A stretch of DNA of 13,929 nucleotides from an uncultured Bacteroidota bacterium (GTDB lineage: Bacteria > Bacteroidota > Bacteroidia > Chitinophagales > Saprospiraceae), in contig CALEYM010000214.1 of the NCBI GenBank assembly GCA_937926185.1, forward strand, positions 1 through 13,929, read 5' to 3'. The notes under the pieces are model-generated. The model saw only the letters and a program-made list of their open reading frames with translations, searched no databases and was not told the DNA's origin. Shown one piece after another: positions 13,843 through 13,929 of this stretch (its first letter is position 1; every line of letters begins with the position of its first letter). The translations under genes were made by a program, and so were the position numbers.

Positions 13843-13929
13843 CTACTGTCCGGCAAGCCTCTACGCTAACAAATGGCGCCTTTCAATTTTAAACCGTTAA
13901 AACTGATGAACAGGCTTGCGCAATGGTAT

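Overview
The window looks like an ordinary chromosomal segment of a Bacteroidota bacterium, probably from the Saprospiria/Chitinophagia side (the class is inference). The evidence is a subtilisin-like protease ending in a type IX secretion (T9SS) type A sorting domain, a GWxTD-domain protein, exact TAnnTTTG promoter -7 boxes, no purine-rich Shine-Dalgarno sequences at the starts, and short A/T-rich tandem repeats between genes. Ten complete protein genes fill almost the whole window. No gap without a gene exceeds 300 bases, and I saw no tRNA, rRNA, CRISPR array, insertion sequence or prophage gene.

Layout. Bases 1-139 hold a 39-bp perfect hairpin that ends the first gene. Two minus-strand genes follow: a secreted GWxTD-domain protein (140-1618) and a secreted CocE/NonD-type serine hydrolase (1862-3781). 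Each has a related 32-base, partly palindromic element about 90-135 bases upstream of its start. On the plus strand come a small secreted protein shaped like a sorting domain (4028-4375) and a solitary beta-class DNA methyltransferase (4412-5191). A repeat-rich inverted repeat separates these from the minus-strand pair rpiB (6945-7376) and an M28 zinc aminopeptidase (5260-6903). Divergent from rpiB is the T9SS-secreted subtilase (7572-9371), followed on the plus strand by ACMSD (9509-10507) and xylulokinase (10600-12096). Convergent to these, at the right end, is a sigma factor gene (13112-13747) overlapping by 8 bases a membrane anti-sigma-like TPR protein (12136-13119).

How they fit. Three exported hydrolases (CocE-type esterase/peptidase, M28 aminopeptidase, S8 protease) suggest a peptide-scavenging heterotroph. 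RpiB and xylulokinase both feed pentoses into the pentose phosphate pathway but lie in separate units. ACMSD belongs to 3-hydroxyanthranilate (kynurenine) breakdown, and no other gene of that pathway is here. The sigma/anti-sigma pair is a self-contained regulatory cassette with unknown targets.

I found no clear multi-gene novel system. The most unusual signals are non-coding. Two long, perfect, 3-base-loop hairpins have unrelated arm sequences, and one of them seems to form nearly the whole 5' leader of the ACMSD mRNA. There is also the shared palindromic element upstream of two secreted-protein genes, and tandem 7- and 8-base repeats placed against a start codon and a stop codon.
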